Positions 47,524 through 48,259 of a stretch of 48,259 nt of DNA are shown one piece after another. The notes beneath the pieces were generated by a model. It was given only the letters and a program-made list of their open reading frames with translations. It was not told the DNA's origin and did no database searches. The stretch covers positions 1 through 48,259 of the forward strand of contig JALVFK010000269.1 in NCBI GenBank assembly GCA_027030065.1. The letters are read 5' to 3'. Numbering within the stretch: the stretch's first letter is position 1; every line of letters begins with the position of its first letter. The translations under genes were made by a program, and so were the position numbers. Source of the stretch: Desulfurococcales archaeon (GTDB taxonomy: Archaea; Thermoproteota; Thermoprotei_A; Sulfolobales; WANQ01).

Positions 47524-47769
47524 TTAACAATCTTCTTCGTATGCCTTCAGGAAGTCTTCTCTATCTATTTCTGCTAGTTGGAGTACACCAAGGAGAGTAC
47601 CAGGCTTCAACTCTGGGTGAAGTGGTACAACAGTCACTATTTTTCTATCACCAGCATACTTGACTAGGACTATGTGACTCCCACGCTGTCTTCTCGCAGT
47701 AAACCCGAATTTCTTGATAAGTAGTTCTACAACTTCACGCCCTGACAGCCTTGGGAGCCTTCGCCTCAA
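47524..47769 (-). CDS. hicA: HicA-like mRNA interferase toxin
   Basis: LSGREVVELLIKKFGFTARRQRGSHIVLVKYAGDRKIVTVVPLHPELKPGTLLGVLQLAEIDREDFLKAY. Confidence 0.88.
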   Translation of the reverse strand: MRRRLPRLSGREVVELLIKKFGFTARRQRGSHIVLVKYAGDRKIVTVVPLHPELKPGTLLGVLQLAEIDREDFLKAYEEDC

Positions 47770-47971
47770 CTTCTAGCACACCTACAATGCTTTTGTCGAG
47801 TTGCTCCAACGTCTCTAACGTCTCGGGAACCTCTTCCATGTACAACTCTAGTGCCTCTCGGAGATTTTCAACAGCCTCCTCAACTGTTTTACCTTGGCTA
47901 GTAACCCCTGTAGCAACCTCTCTGGCAACATACATATCCTCCTCACGCCAAACAATGACCCTTATGCGCAT
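47735..47971 (-). CDS. hicB: HicB-like antitoxin
   Basis: MRIRVIVWREEDMYVAREVATGVTSQGKTVEEAVENLREALELYMEE; 35-bp overlap with hicA. Confidence 0.85.
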   Translation of the reverse strand: MRIRVIVWREEDMYVAREVATGVTSQGKTVEEAVENLREALELYMEEVPETLETLEQLDKSIVGVLEVEAKAPKAVRA

Positions 47972-48132
47972 CCTAGGAGAACACCCCTTAAGACTATACT
48001 GCTTCTAGGATAAAATCCTTGGTGGCTCGTAGATGTTTCAAAAAGCATCAATGAATATCTTCTTAGATATTGCACTACGCATAAGATATTTCAGCTTTCC
48101 ATTGCTTACTGAAATATTCTTTTCGAGAATCT

Positions 48133-48189
48133 GGCCTTGTAAGCCGGTGGCCGCGGGTTCGAATCCCGCCGGCGGCTCCACATATACTA
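48133..48189 (+). pseudogene. 3' fragment of tRNA-Thr (att-like copy)
   Basis: Reads identical to 47378-47434 from the anticodon arm through CCA plus 9 flanking nt; no 5' half of the tRNA upstream. Confidence 0.9.
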
Positions 48190-48259
48190 ATGTCTCTTAA
48201 GATCATTGATTAATCATACTTCATGTTGTTTTATTATGTTAACTGTCTATGTGTGTGTT

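Larger units (their letters stand above)
47378..48189. mobile_element. tRNA-Thr-targeted micro-island carrying hicBA, flanked by 57-bp direct repeats
   Basis: 47378-47434 and 48133-48189 read as identical 57 bp; hicBA lies between them. Confidence 0.65.

Noticed and set aside
47751-48008. 85-aa plus-strand ORF antisense to hicB
   Set aside because: Ser/Thr-rich shadow frame of the HicB gene.

Overview
The 48.3 kb window is AT-rich, gene-dense and archaeal. Crenarchaeal-type eL13 and eS25, archaeal Hjc, NurA/HerA and PINA suggest a hyperthermophilic Desulfurococcales-like organism, but this is inferred from gene content and was not searched. Main modules: a partial Mrp/MBH antiporter cluster (1-2478, -); a NurA/HerA neighbourhood with two SWIM zinc-finger proteins (2673-7675); a [NiFe]-hydrogenase J-K-L-N module (17621-20173) and hypF/C/E/D (25211-30047); NfeD/stomatin; hjc with a small zinc-ribbon ORF facing PINA; a five-gene peptide ABC transporter (34458-40995); pit/DUF47; pyruvate kinase; and tRNA-Thr with a HicBA cassette. 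The strongest observations are: (1) the family-5 substrate-binding protein at 34458-36758 reads as a circular permutation, with the canonical C-terminal half before the N-terminal half; (2) a HicBA toxin-antitoxin pair lies between an intact tRNA-Thr and an exact 57-bp copy of its 3' part, as a 755-bp tRNA-targeted micro-island without an integrase; (3) a HerA ATPase carries a C-terminal SWIM finger next to NurA and a stand-alone SWIM protein; (4) there are two unannotated C/D-box-like sRNA candidates with 12-nt guide spacings, one with matched U-to-A changes in both C/D motifs; (5) a GC-rich hairpin with pseudoknot potential follows the AdoMetDC-family gene; (6) 9 of the 12 convergent gene pairs I assigned overlap at their 3' ends. 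Everything comes from reading the sequence; no database search was run.
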